Positions 10,391 through 19,260 of a stretch of DNA of 64,000 nt are shown here, piece by piece. Below the pieces are notes generated by a model, which saw only the letters and a list, made by a program, of their open reading frames with translations, had not been told where the DNA came from and did not search any database. The position numbers and the translations under genes are program-made. How positions within the stretch are numbered: the stretch's first letter is position 1; every line of letters starts with the position of its first letter. The stretch comes from Lachnospiraceae bacterium (GTDB lineage: Bacteria > Bacillota > Clostridia > Lachnospirales > Lachnospiraceae), in contig SVFD01000002.1 in the NCBI GenBank assembly GCA_015057025.1, positions 62,001-126,000 on the forward strand, read 5' to 3'.

Positions 10391-12040
10391 ATGAAATGTC
10401 CTAAATGTAATAGGGAATTAAAAGAGGGCCAACTTTATTGCGAAGTATGTGGTGAAGAAATTAAAATGGTGCCTGAATTTGAACCTGAAATAGAAAACAG
10501 AATTGAAGAGACACTTTTAAATGTTGCGGATAATATCAACGAAGTTGCACAGGAAGATAATATCCCTAAGAATTCTGCGCCTAAAAAGAAAAAAACAGAT
10601 TCCTTCAGTGTATTTACAAAGGAGGAAAAAAAGCAGAAAGAGCATCTTTTGTTAGAGGATTTTCCTGAAGATGATTTTTATGAAGATATTGATGTGACCG
10701 AATTGCCGGATGAAGATTTTTGGGATGAAGAAGAGGTGATTCCATTCAAAGGTGGCGATAATATAAAGAAGTCTTTTTTGACTTTTTGGAATAAAGGTAT
10801 TGCTACTAAAATTATAGTTTTTATTGCTTTTGTAGTGATTGTAGGAACTTTGGTTTTTGCCACGGTGGTTATTTCAAAAAGTATGCAGGAAAATTCATAT
10901 GAATATCAGGTGAACCAGGCTTTGGATGCGGCAGAAAAGGAAGATTATGATTTGGCGATTACTTATCTTGAAAAAGCCTTAACACTGGATTCGTCCGATA
11001 TTGAGATGAAGTATTTACTGGCCTCTTATTATGATAAAATCGGAGAAACGGAAAATGCATTACTTGTCTTAAAAGGATTGATAAATGGGGATACGGATTC
11101 AGATAGTATTACATATTCAAAAATATTTGAAATCTATTCCAGACAGGGAAATATTGTTGAAATCAGTCATATGTTGGCAGACTGTGAGGATGAAGTGATT
11201 TTGGAAAAATTCCAGGAGTATGTTGCCAATGTACCTGAATTTAGCGAAGAAGGCGGTAGCTATGATGATGTAGTTCATTTGAAGTTAACGGCAAATACTA
11301 CCGGTACTATTTATTATACCGTAAACGGAGGAACACCGGATACAACCAGTGATGTGTACACTTCGCCTATTTTTTTGGAATCAGGATATTATACGGTAAA
11401 AGCTGTTTTTGTTAATTCGTATGGATTGGTTAGTGAAGTCATTTCACAGCAATACGAAATTAATGTAACAGTACCTCCGAAACCGGTTATTAATATTGCA
11501 TCAGGAACCTATAATGTACCGGAGGTGATTACGGTTGAAGTACCGGAAGGATGTACTGTATATTATACAACAGACGGAACTATGCCTACCCGTGACAGTA
11601 CGCAATATAAAGAACCAATTTGTATGCCGCTGGGCGAGTCACAGTTTACATTTATAACATATAGTGCGGATAATGTTGCCAGCGAAGCGAGTATGGCAAT
11701 GTATACTTTGCAGTTACCAAGTGATATTATTGTAACAGCAGCAGATGCTGCGAATCTTGTTACTATGTATCGATTTAATATGGGTGGTCTTATGGACACA
11801 CAAGGACATTTGTCAACAATTTCCGGGAAGCTTTTATATATGTGTGAAGCTGCCGTGACTATTGATGGTGAAATTTATTTTGTTGTCTATGAATACTACG
11901 AAGATCCCAATAGTAAATTAACAACCAAAACAGGTCTTGTTTTCTGCGCTTCCATGTACGACTTTGATAAAGTCGGTGAATTGGAAATTGATGCACAAGG
12001 CAATTATTACAGGGTGATAAAAGAAACTACACCGCAGTAG
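10391..12040 (+). CDS. zinc-ribbon, single-pass membrane protein with TPR-like region and two CHB_HEX_C-type repeats
   Basis: 549 aa from the ATG at 10391 (GGAG just upstream; an in-frame TTG at 10370 is less likely). Parts in order: a zinc ribbon (Cys3, Cys6, Cys17, Cys20), an acidic linker, one membrane helix (about 139-160), a helical TPR-like region (LDAAEKEDYDLAITYLEKAL), then two repeats of the chitobiase C-terminal type, marked by GTIYYTVNGGTPDTTS and CTVYYTTDGTMPTRDS. The C-terminal part would lie outside the cell with the ribbon inside. Function is unknown. It sits between folD and nfnA with no terminator on either side, so it is probably co-transcribed with metabolic genes it has no obvious link to. 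Confidence 0.75.
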   Translation: MKCPKCNRELKEGQLYCEVCGEEIKMVPEFEPEIENRIEETLLNVADNINEVAQEDNIPKNSAPKKKKTDSFSVFTKEEKKQKEHLLLEDFPEDDFYEDIDVTELPDEDFWDEEEVIPFKGGDNIKKSFLTFWNKGIATKIIVFIAFVVIVGTLVFATVVISKSMQENSYEYQVNQALDAAEKEDYDLAITYLEKALTLDSSDIEMKYLLASYYDKIGETENALLVLKGLINGDTDSDSITYSKIFEIYSRQGNIVEISHMLADCEDEVILEKFQEYVANVPEFSEEGGSYDDVVHLKLTANTTGTIYYTVNGGTPDTTSDVYTSPIFLESGYYTVKAVFVNSYGLVSEVISQQYEINVTVPPKPVINIASGTYNVPEVITVEVPEGCTVYYTTDGTMPTRDSTQYKEPICMPLGESQFTFITYSADNVASEASMAMYTLQLPSDIIVTAADAANLVTMYRFNMGGLMDTQGHLSTISGKLLYMCEAAVTIDGEIYFVVYEYYEDPNSKLTTKTGLVFCASMYDFDKVGELEIDAQGNYYRVIKETTPQ

Positions 12041-12067
12041 CGGTTATTATACAAGGAGGATTTTAAA

Positions 12068-12955
12068 ATGTACCAAATACTTGAGGCAAGAGAATTGGCA
12101 AGCAGTATTTATCTGTTTGTTGTGGAAGCAAAACGTTGTGCAGCTTCCTGTGAGCCCGGACAGTTTGTAATTGTACGAACAACGGAAGATGGAGAGCGTA
12201 TTCCGTTAACAGTTTGTGATTATGACAGAAATGCCGGAACCGTAACTATTGTTGTACAGACAATCGGTGCGTCTACGTTGGCGATGAAGGATATGAGGGC
12301 CGGGGATGCATTTCATGATTTTGTCGGACCATTGGGTAAGGCTTCTGAATTCATTATGGAGGATGTAGAAGAACTGAAAAAGAAAAAAATCCTTTTTGTG
12401 GCCGGCGGTTTGGGAACGGCACCTGTTTATCCGCAGGTTAAGTGGTTACATGAAAAAGGTGTAGATGTCGATGTGATTGTTGGTGCTAAGACTAAAGATA
12501 TGGTAATTATGGAAGAGGAAATGAAAGCAGTTGCCGGTAATCTTTATATTACTACGGATGATGGTTCTTATGGCAGAAGCGGTATGGTTACCAAGGTAAT
12601 TGAAGATTTATATGCAGAGGGTAAAAAATATGATGTCTGTGTAGCTATCGGACCGATGATTATGATGAAGTTTGTATGTCTTTTGACAAAGAAACTTAAT
12701 TTACATACTATTGTCAGTATGAATCCGATTATGGTTGATGGAACCGGCATGTGTGGTGCTTGTCGTCTGACTGTTGGTAATGAAGTTAAATTTGCCTGTG
12801 TAGACGGACCTGAATTTGATGGTCATCTCGTAAACTTTGATGAAGCGATGAAACGTCAGCAGATTTATAAGACAGTAGAAGGAAGAGCGTATCTGAAGGA
12901 AAAAGAAGGTGATACACATCATGGCGGATGTGGAGTTTGCGGAGGTGACAACTAA
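12068..12955 (+). CDS. nfnA: NfnA: NADH-dependent ferredoxin:NADP+ oxidoreductase, small FAD/[2Fe-2S] subunit
   Basis: 295 aa. It has a ferredoxin-reductase-like FAD domain (about 1-100), an NAD domain (VAGGLGTAPVYPQ) and a C-terminal iron-sulfur site Asp224-x4-Cys229-x2-Cys232-x11-Cys244. The Asp sits where PyrK has its first Cys; as I recall, NfnA of Thermotoga uses an Asp plus three Cys for its [2Fe-2S] cluster, so this separates NfnA from PyrK. The stop overlaps the next start by one base (TAATG), so the pair is translated together. Together they link NADH, ferredoxin and NADPH by flavin electron bifurcation. Databases often name it sulfide dehydrogenase subunit beta. AGGAGG precedes the ATG. 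Confidence 0.88.
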   Translation: MYQILEARELASSIYLFVVEAKRCAASCEPGQFVIVRTTEDGERIPLTVCDYDRNAGTVTIVVQTIGASTLAMKDMRAGDAFHDFVGPLGKASEFIMEDVEELKKKKILFVAGGLGTAPVYPQVKWLHEKGVDVDVIVGAKTKDMVIMEEEMKAVAGNLYITTDDGSYGRSGMVTKVIEDLYAEGKKYDVCVAIGPMIMMKFVCLLTKKLNLHTIVSMNPIMVDGTGMCGACRLTVGNEVKFACVDGPEFDGHLVNFDEAMKRQQIYKTVEGRAYLKEKEGDTHHGGCGVCGGDN

Positions 12956-14340
12956 TGAGCGTATTAGAGAAAGTACCTGTTAGAGAGCAGGATCCGGCAG
13001 TCAGAGCAACAAATTTCGAAGAAGTATGTCTTGGATATAATAAAGAAGAGGCTATGGCAGAAGCGGCCAGATGTATCGGGTGTAAAAATGCTGCTTGTGT
13101 AAAAGGTTGTCCTGTTTCTATTGATATTCCGGGTTTTATCGGTCAGGTAAAAGAAGGAAATATTGCAGAAGCATATAAAATTATCAATGAAGCAAGTTCG
13201 CTTCCGGCTGTTTGCGGACGTGTGTGTCCTCAGGAAAGCCAGTGCGAAGGTAAATGTATCCGCGGTTTGAAGGGTGATCCTATTTCTATTGGTAAGTTGG
13301 AACGATTTGTTGCAGATTGGGCTTTTGAGAATGATGTGCATCCTGAACCGCCTAAGGAGAAAAACGGTAAAAAGGTTGCAGTAATCGGTTCCGGTCCTGC
13401 AGGTGTTACCTGTGCAGGTGACTTGGCAAAGATGGGATATGATGTAACTGTTTTTGAAGCATTGCATGAACTTGGTGGTGTGCTTGTTTATGGTATTCCT
13501 GAATTTCGTCTTCCCAAGGAAAGAGTTGTTCGCAAGGAAATTGAAAATGTTAAGAGACTTGGTGTTAAGTTTGAAACTAACGTAGTTGTTGGTAAGTCTG
13601 TTACTATTGACCAGTTACTGGAAGATGAAGGATTTGAAGCCGTATTCATCGGTTCCGGTGCCGGACTTCCTAAGTTTATGGGTATTCCCGGAGAAAATGC
13701 AAATGGTGTATTCTCGGCCAATGAATATTTGACCAGAAGTAATTTGATGAAGGCATTTCGTGAAGATTCTAAGACTCCTATTATGAGAGGTAAGAAAGTT
13801 GCTGTTGTTGGTGGTGGTAACGTAGCTATGGATGCCGCAAGAACTGCTTTAAGACTTGGAGCGGAAGTACATATTGTATACCGTCGTAGTGAAGCTGAAC
13901 TTCCGGCAAGAGTTGAAGAAGTACATCATGCTAAAGAAGAAGGTATTATTTTTGACCTTCTTACAAATCCTGTTGAAATTCTTTCTGATGAAAACGGTTG
14001 GGTTTCCGGAATTAAATGTATCAGAATGGAGCTTGGTGAGCCTGATGCTTCCGGAAGAAGACGTCCCGTAGAAGTTGCAGGCAGTGAGTTTGTAATTGAT
14101 GTTGATGCGGTTATTATGTCTCTCGGTACTTCTCCAAATCCTTTAATTTCTTCTACAACAGAAGGTCTTGAAGTGAACAAGTGGAAATGTATTATTGCGG
14201 AAGAAGATAATGGAAAAACTACTAAAGAAGGTGTTTATGCCGGTGGTGATGCCGTAACAGGTGCTGCAACCGTAATTCTTGCCATGGGTGCAGGCCGTGC
14301 AGGCGCAAAAGGTATTCACGAATATCTTTCCAATAAATAA
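12955..14340 (+). CDS. nfnB: NfnB: large FAD/iron-sulfur subunit (GltD-like)
   Basis: 461 aa, often annotated as glutamate synthase small subunit GltA/GltD. The N-terminal domain has two Cys clusters (CIGCKNAACVKGCP and CGRVCPQESQCEGKC) for [4Fe-4S] centres. Two dinucleotide folds follow: VAVIGSGPAGVTCAGDL for FAD and VAVVGGGNVAMDAARTAL for NADPH, then YAGGDAVTGAATVILAMGAG. No gene for the large GltB subunit is nearby and nfnA overlaps it, so the bifurcating transhydrogenase is the better call than glutamate synthase. A terminator follows 11 bases after the stop. Confidence 0.9.
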   Translation: MSVLEKVPVREQDPAVRATNFEEVCLGYNKEEAMAEAARCIGCKNAACVKGCPVSIDIPGFIGQVKEGNIAEAYKIINEASSLPAVCGRVCPQESQCEGKCIRGLKGDPISIGKLERFVADWAFENDVHPEPPKEKNGKKVAVIGSGPAGVTCAGDLAKMGYDVTVFEALHELGGVLVYGIPEFRLPKERVVRKEIENVKRLGVKFETNVVVGKSVTIDQLLEDEGFEAVFIGSGAGLPKFMGIPGENANGVFSANEYLTRSNLMKAFREDSKTPIMRGKKVAVVGGGNVAMDAARTALRLGAEVHIVYRRSEAELPARVEEVHHAKEEGIIFDLLTNPVEILSDENGWVSGIKCIRMELGEPDASGRRRPVEVAGSEFVIDVDAVIMSLGTSPNPLISSTTEGLEVNKWKCIIAEEDNGKTTKEGVYAGGDAVTGAATVILAMGAGRAGAKGIHEYLSNK

Positions 14341-14351
14341 TTAAAATAAAA

Positions 14352-14396
14352 GAAAGAGGATATATACATAAGGTGTATGTATCCTTTTCTTTTTTT
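14352..14396 (+). terminator. rho-independent terminator after nfnAB
   Basis: An 11-bp stem (14358-14368 with 14374-14384, one T-G pair) around a five-base loop. It is extended by an A-rich left flank and followed by TTTTCTTTTTTT. It closes the fhs-folD-nfnAB transcription unit. Confidence 0.85.
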
Positions 14397-14401
14397 ACAA
14401 A

Positions 14402-14430
14402 TTGTGATAATATAAGTATGTATGTAAAAT
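14402..14430 (+). promoter_or_regulatory. candidate sigma-A promoter
   Basis: TTGTGA (14402-14407), 17 bases, TAAAAT (14425-14430), directly after the nfnAB terminator and about 80 bases before the next ATG. The match is fair and the placement is right for a new transcription unit. Confidence 0.4.
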
Positions 14431-14508
14431 GATGATGTATTGTGATTTTTAAAATACAAAAATATGGTTATTAGAATAACTAAATAAGAAATAAGAGAGG
14501 TAAAAGAT

Positions 14509-15372
14509 ATGCCCTGGTGTCCGAATTGTAAAACAGAATATAGAGAAGGGATTGAAACCTGTGCAGATTGCGGTAGTCATCTTGTTAAAAGTTTGAATGA
14601 AGAGGAACGTGCAACGGATGCATGTTCGATTTTATATGGTGATGAAAAACAGGTTAGAATGATTGAGAATCATCTAAAAGAAAAAGGCTTTACATCTGTA
14701 TTTTCCATACGTAAAAAGGATTTGGAAAATGCTAACACTGAATCTGTACAAGGAAAACAATATGAATTATATGTTTCTGCGGAAGAGCGTGAGGATGTAA
14801 TTAAATGTGCGGCAGAATTCATGAGAAGTACATCACCCAGAAGCGAAGAGGAAATGCAAAGAATGGCACAGGCTTCTGCGGCAAGAATGGCTTCAAAAGG
14901 TTCAGGAAAAGAGTATAAAACAGCTAAAGAGCGTTATAGTGATTTGAAATCAAGCGGTATTATGTTATTATGTTTCGGTGTTGCGGGTCTTGTATTTATG
15001 GTACTTGTAATTTTAGATGTGATACCTATTAATTTTAGCGGATATAATGCACTTATTGCCTATTCTGTTATGGGGATTTTCTTTGGTGCACTTTTTATAT
15101 CCGGAATTATGTCTTTGGTTAGTGCTAAGAAGATGAACTCTGCCAATGATGAAGAAAAAAAACAATTGGATGAACTGAATGAATGGCGTTCTCAAAATCT
15201 TACCAAAGAAATGATTGAGAATAAGTTTCCGGGAGATGCCGCAGAAGATGAACAGATTTATTTTATAAGATATGATTATATGAAAGATGCATTAAGCAAG
15301 GAATTTCCCGATTTGAAGGAAGAATTTTTGGAATATTATACAGAATCTGTTTATAGTGAATATTTTGAGTAG
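14509..15372 (+). CDS. zinc-ribbon membrane protein with DUF2007-like segment
   Basis: 287 aa. An N-terminal zinc ribbon (Cys4, Cys7, Cys18, Cys21) leads into a ~70-residue segment (about 38-105: ILYGDEKQVRMIENHLKEKG through YELYVSAEERED) resembling the small DUF2007 'putative signal transducing' fold. Two membrane helices follow (about 154-175 and 184-206), then a charged C-terminal domain. Function unknown. AGAGAGG lies eight bases before the ATG. It begins a new transcription unit after the nfnAB terminator and may be co-transcribed with rlmH, 71 bases on. Confidence 0.65.
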   Translation: MPWCPNCKTEYREGIETCADCGSHLVKSLNEEERATDACSILYGDEKQVRMIENHLKEKGFTSVFSIRKKDLENANTESVQGKQYELYVSAEEREDVIKCAAEFMRSTSPRSEEEMQRMAQASAARMASKGSGKEYKTAKERYSDLKSSGIMLLCFGVAGLVFMVLVILDVIPINFSGYNALIAYSVMGIFFGALFISGIMSLVSAKKMNSANDEEKKQLDELNEWRSQNLTKEMIENKFPGDAAEDEQIYFIRYDYMKDALSKEFPDLKEEFLEYYTESVYSEYFE

Positions 15373-15443
15373 TATTATGTCATTTATATGCAGAAGATAA
15401 TATGAAATTATAGAATAAAGTCAATATATATGGGAGATTTGTT

Positions 15444-15923
15444 TTGAATATTACTCTGATAACCGTGGGTAAAATAAAAGAAAAATTTTATCGTGACGCG
15501 GTAGAAGAATTTGTTAAGCGATTGGGACGATATTGTAAAATTAAAATAGTAGAAGTTGCTGATGAAAATACACCTAATAATGCACCGGAAGCGATTGAAG
15601 AACAGATAAAAAATAAAGAAGGCGAGCGTATTTTAAAATATATTTCCGACTCTATGTACGTGATTGCCCTTGCAATTGAAGGAAAGGAATGCTCTTCTGT
15701 CAAATTCGCAGAAAGACTTGAGAGATTAGGTGTTGAAGGAAACTCGGATATTTGTTTTGTGATTGGCGGTTCTCTTGGATTATCCAAAGATGTATATAAA
15801 AGGGCGGATGAGTTGTTAAGCTTTTCGCCCATGACCTTTCCGCATCAGTTAATGCGGGTAATTCTATTGGAACAGATTTATCGTTGCTTTCGGATTATAC
15901 ACAATGAGCCGTACCATAAATAA
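15444..15923 (+). CDS. rlmH: 23S rRNA pseudouridine-1915 N3-methyltransferase
   Basis: 159 aa, standard length for this SPOUT methyltransferase, which acts on helix 69 of 23S rRNA in the 70S ribosome. The SAM-binding knot is seen as FVIGGSLGLS, followed by SPMTFPHQLMRVILLEQIYR and the invariant C-terminal NEPYHK. The start is a TTG at 15444 with GGGAG seven bases before; translation from it gives MNITLITVGK, the usual N-terminus, so no ATG is needed. Confidence 0.96.
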   Translation: MNITLITVGKIKEKFYRDAVEEFVKRLGRYCKIKIVEVADENTPNNAPEAIEEQIKNKEGERILKYISDSMYVIALAIEGKECSSVKFAERLERLGVEGNSDICFVIGGSLGLSKDVYKRADELLSFSPMTFPHQLMRVILLEQIYRCFRIIHNEPYHK

Positions 15924-16015
15924 GCTTTCAAAATACTGATATATATAAAGTACATTATTATTATAAGCAGATATGATGAAAGAAAAATTTCATAATAACC
16001 TGGGGAGGTGTTTTT

Positions 16016-17320
16016 ATGAGAATGTATGATATTATCATGAAGAAGCGTAACAATGAAGCCTTGAGTAAGGAGGAAATTGATTTTCTGATAGAAGGTTATA
16101 CTAAGGGAGAAATTCCGGACTATCAGATGTCTGCCCTTACCATGGCTATATTTTTTAATAAAATGACTGCTGAAGAGACTTTAAACCTTACCATGGCAAT
16201 GGCAAACAGCGGTGATATGTTGGATTTGTCCGCTATAAAAGGTGTAAAAGTAGATAAACATTCTACCGGCGGTGTTGGCGATAAAACTTCCCTTGCCTTG
16301 ATTCCTATGGTGGCGGCAGTTGGTGTACCTACGGCAAAAATGAGTGGCCGCGGACTGGGACATACCGGAGGAACAATTGATAAATTGGAGTCTTTTACAG
16401 GGTTTCGTACGGATATTTCAACGGAGCATTTTATTGAACAGGTGAATCGCATCGGTATCTCTATTATGGGGCAGACTGCGGATTTGGCTCCTGCGGATAA
16501 GAAACTTTATGCTCTGCGTGATGTGACAGCTACCGTAGATAATATGTCTTTAATTGCCAGTTCCATTATGAGTAAAAAGTTGGCTGCGGGGGCGGATGCC
16601 ATTGTTTTGGATGTAAAAACCGGAAGCGGAGCTTTTATGAAAAAGGAGGAAGATTCCTTTGCACTTGCCCGTGAAATGGTTGCCATCGGAAATGGTGCAG
16701 GTCGTAAAACCATCGGCGTAATTTCTGATATGGATCAGCCTCTCGGAAGGGCTGTTGGTAATGCTTTAGAGGTAAAAGAAGCCATCGATACTTTAAATGG
16801 CGGCGGACCGGAAGATTTTAAGGAATTATGTTTAACTTTAGGCTCTTATATGGTGGTTGCGGCAGGGAAAGCTGCAGACAAAGAAGAAGCAAGGACGAAA
16901 CTTAGTGAAGTTATTACAAATGGAGCTGCTTTGGAGAAATTAGCAGAATTTGTGGAGGCACAGGGCGGTAAAAGAGAAGAGGTATATAATCCCGAGTTAT
17001 TACCGAAAGCTACTATGGTACAGGAAATACTTTCAGAAGAAGAAGGTTATATTTCCGGTATTGTGTGCGATGAAATCGGCATCTGTTCTCTGATTCTTGG
17101 GGGCGGTCGCGAGACCAAGGAAAGTGAGATTGACTTGTCCGTAGGACTTGTGCTTCATAAAAAGAAAGGCGATTATGTAACGAAGGGCGAGAGCCTTGCC
17201 ACGATTCATGCAAATGATACAGATAAATTGGAGGCTGCAAAAAAACGTTTTCTTGCGGCATATACTTTTAGTGGGCAAAAGATAGAAAAAGCAAGCCTGA
17301 TTCGCGGTGTTGTAGAATAA
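16016..17320 (+). CDS. pdp: pyrimidine-nucleoside phosphorylase
   Basis: 434 aa. It splits uridine, thymidine or deoxyuridine with phosphate to base and (deoxy)ribose-1-phosphate. Family marks are [37 protein letters not shown] (phosphate site), [19 protein letters not shown] and KTGSGAFMK. The length and the C-terminal [14 protein letters not shown] stretch fit Firmicute Pdp rather than the TrpD relative. GGGGAGG precedes the ATG. A weak ATGAAA/TTTCAT inverted repeat lies at 15976-15993 in the leader; I give it no function. Confidence 0.94.
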   Translation: MRMYDIIMKKRNNEALSKEEIDFLIEGYTKGEIPDYQMSALTMAIFFNKMTAEETLNLTMAMANSGDMLDLSAIKGVKVDKHSTGGVGDKTSLALIPMVAAVGVPTAKMSGRGLGHTGGTIDKLESFTGFRTDISTEHFIEQVNRIGISIMGQTADLAPADKKLYALRDVTATVDNMSLIASSIMSKKLAAGADAIVLDVKTGSGAFMKKEEDSFALAREMVAIGNGAGRKTIGVISDMDQPLGRAVGNALEVKEAIDTLNGGGPEDFKELCLTLGSYMVVAAGKAADKEEARTKLSEVITNGAALEKLAEFVEAQGGKREEVYNPELLPKATMVQEILSEEEGYISGIVCDEIGICSLILGGGRETKESEIDLSVGLVLHKKKGDYVTKGESLATIHANDTDKLEAAKKRFLAAYTFSGQKIEKASLIRGVVE

Positions 17321-17331
17321 AAGAGGTATAT

Positions 17332-19182
17332 ATGAAAAAGAAAAGTTTCAAACAAAAATTTCAGTATCGTTTCGACAATATTATGTCAAGAGGAACCATT
17401 GCATTAATTGGGTTATTATGCAGTGCTACTTTGTTGTTGGTATGTATTGCCGGTTTAGTATGTCTTTTTTTGGGGATTGAAGGCGGCATCGGAGAAACCA
17501 TATGGTTAAGTTTTATGCATGCCTTAGATCCGGGAACCATAACTACAGATACTTTAGAAAATATTCCCTATGTTGCACTTCAGACGATTGTAACGATTTG
17601 TGGTATTTTTATCAGTAGTATTTTAATCGGTATTATTTCCTCCGGTTTAGAAGCTAAGCTTGCAAATTTAAGAAAAGGCACTTCTGTTGTAATCGAGGAC
17701 GGACACACGGTAATTCTTGGATTTAACGACAATATTTATACATTAATTAATGAATTAATCGGTGCTAATGAGAATCAGAAAGACGGCTGTATTGTTGTTG
17801 TCGGAGAAGAAGAGAAAGAAGTGATGGATGATGCCATTGCAGCAAGATTTCCGGATACCAAGACTACAAGAATTATCTGCAGAAATGGGTCGCCTTGCGA
17901 ACCGCATATTTTGGAGCGAAGTTCTGTAGAGACGGCAAAAGCAGTAATTATTAATGAATACAGTGACCCTCAGAGCATTAAAATCATTCTTGCACTGACT
18001 TCTTACCTTAAGGATAAGGAGTTAACCCATCCAAGTCTCTATTATACGGTTGCTATTAATGATATTGAGAATGTGGAAGCTGCCAGAATTGCGGGAGAAG
18101 GCAGGGCAGAGGTTATCTTTGCCAATGATGCCATTTCCAGAATTATTGCTCATACCTGTCGCCAGCCCGGTTTATCAAAAGTATTAGTGGAACTTTTTGA
18201 TTATGATGGTGATGAATTGTATTTTGAAGATGTGCCGGAATTAATTGGACTTACCTTTAAGGATACCTTAAATTACTTTGATAAGGCAATTGTATTCGGT
18301 ATCCGTAATGACAGCGGTACCTACATGAATCCACCCATGGATACCATAATTACCAAAGAGGATAAAATTATTCTTTTAGAAGATGATGATGGTTCTTTTG
18401 TTTTATCTGATAAAGCTCCGGAATTTAATGAAGATTTGATTGTAAAAGAAATTCCGCCCCGCAAATTAAATGAAACAGATGACTTACTTGTAATCGGCAG
18501 TAATCACATGTTGCCTGCAATTTTAAAAGAATATGATTGTTATGTAGATGAGGGAACCAGGGTTGTTATTGTAACAGATGAAGATTTGGATTTGTCAGGC
18601 GAAAAATATCGATATATTCGTCCGGAAATTATGAAAGAAGGTTTTGTAAATCGTAAAAGAATGGAAGAGATTCTTACGGAGGATTTGGACAATGTGTTGA
18701 TTTTAAGTAATGACCATTTGGATGAAGAGGAAACGGATGCAAGAACTCTTTTAAGCTTAATTTATTTGTGGGATATTATAAAGAAAGAGCATCGAAGAGT
18801 TTCTATTACAAGTGAAATGAAGAGAACTGTTAATCAGCGTTTAGCAAATCAATCCAGAGGTGATGATTTTGTTATTGGCTCCAATATTGTGAATCTTATG
18901 ATGACGCAGATTGCTGAAAATAGGGAATTAACAGCATTGTTTGAAGATATTTTGGATGAAGAAGGTTCCGAGCTTTATATGAAACCTATGGAGAATTATG
19001 TAAAACTTCAAACTCCGGTTGATTTTTATACAATCACAGAAAGTGCAGCCAGACAGGGACACATTGCCATTGGCTACAAAAAACTTACGGAAGAAGGCAA
19101 CGAAATTGTCACCAATCCATTAAAAAGCGACATTATTACATTTGATGAAGGAGATCTTTTAATTGTAGTAGCAGAAGATTAA
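17332..19182 (+). CDS. CASTOR/POLLUX-related putative ion channel with RCK-like domains
   Basis: 616 aa. Two membrane helices (about 22-46 and 80-104) flank a pore-like stretch LSFMHALDPGTITTD. The remaining ~500 residues are cytoplasmic, with two NAD-binding-like modules (VILGFNDNIYTLINEL and LLVIGSNHMLPAIL) as in CASTOR/POLLUX and RCK-gated channels. Plant relatives are nuclear-envelope ion channels; bacterial ones are little studied. Ion selectivity cannot be read here. It follows pdp by 11 bases and is the last gene before the bidirectional terminator. Confidence 0.75.
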   Translation: MKKKSFKQKFQYRFDNIMSRGTIALIGLLCSATLLLVCIAGLVCLFLGIEGGIGETIWLSFMHALDPGTITTDTLENIPYVALQTIVTICGIFISSILIGIISSGLEAKLANLRKGTSVVIEDGHTVILGFNDNIYTLINELIGANENQKDGCIVVVGEEEKEVMDDAIAARFPDTKTTRIICRNGSPCEPHILERSSVETAKAVIINEYSDPQSIKIILALTSYLKDKELTHPSLYYTVAINDIENVEAARIAGEGRAEVIFANDAISRIIAHTCRQPGLSKVLVELFDYDGDELYFEDVPELIGLTFKDTLNYFDKAIVFGIRNDSGTYMNPPMDTIITKEDKIILLEDDDGSFVLSDKAPEFNEDLIVKEIPPRKLNETDDLLVIGSNHMLPAILKEYDCYVDEGTRVVIVTDEDLDLSGEKYRYIRPEIMKEGFVNRKRMEEILTEDLDNVLILSNDHLDEEETDARTLLSLIYLWDIIKKEHRRVSITSEMKRTVNQRLANQSRGDDFVIGSNIVNLMMTQIAENRELTALFEDILDEEGSELYMKPMENYVKLQTPVDFYTITESAARQGHIAIGYKKLTEEGNEIVTNPLKSDIITFDEGDLLIVVAED

Positions 19183-19215
19183 TTACATATTTAGTTTTGA
19201 ATAAACTTAAGAAAG

Positions 19216-19252
19216 AAAAATGCCACCGCATCATTTTAAGGGTGGCATTTTT
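19216..19252 (+). terminator. bidirectional terminator between convergent genes
   Basis: A perfect 12-bp stem: AAAAATGCCACC (19216-19227) with GGTGGCATTTTT (19241-19252). A-tract on one side and T-tract on the other make it work for both strands, closing the channel gene on + and the TIR gene on -. Confidence 0.9.
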
Positions 19253-19260
19253 GTGTTATG

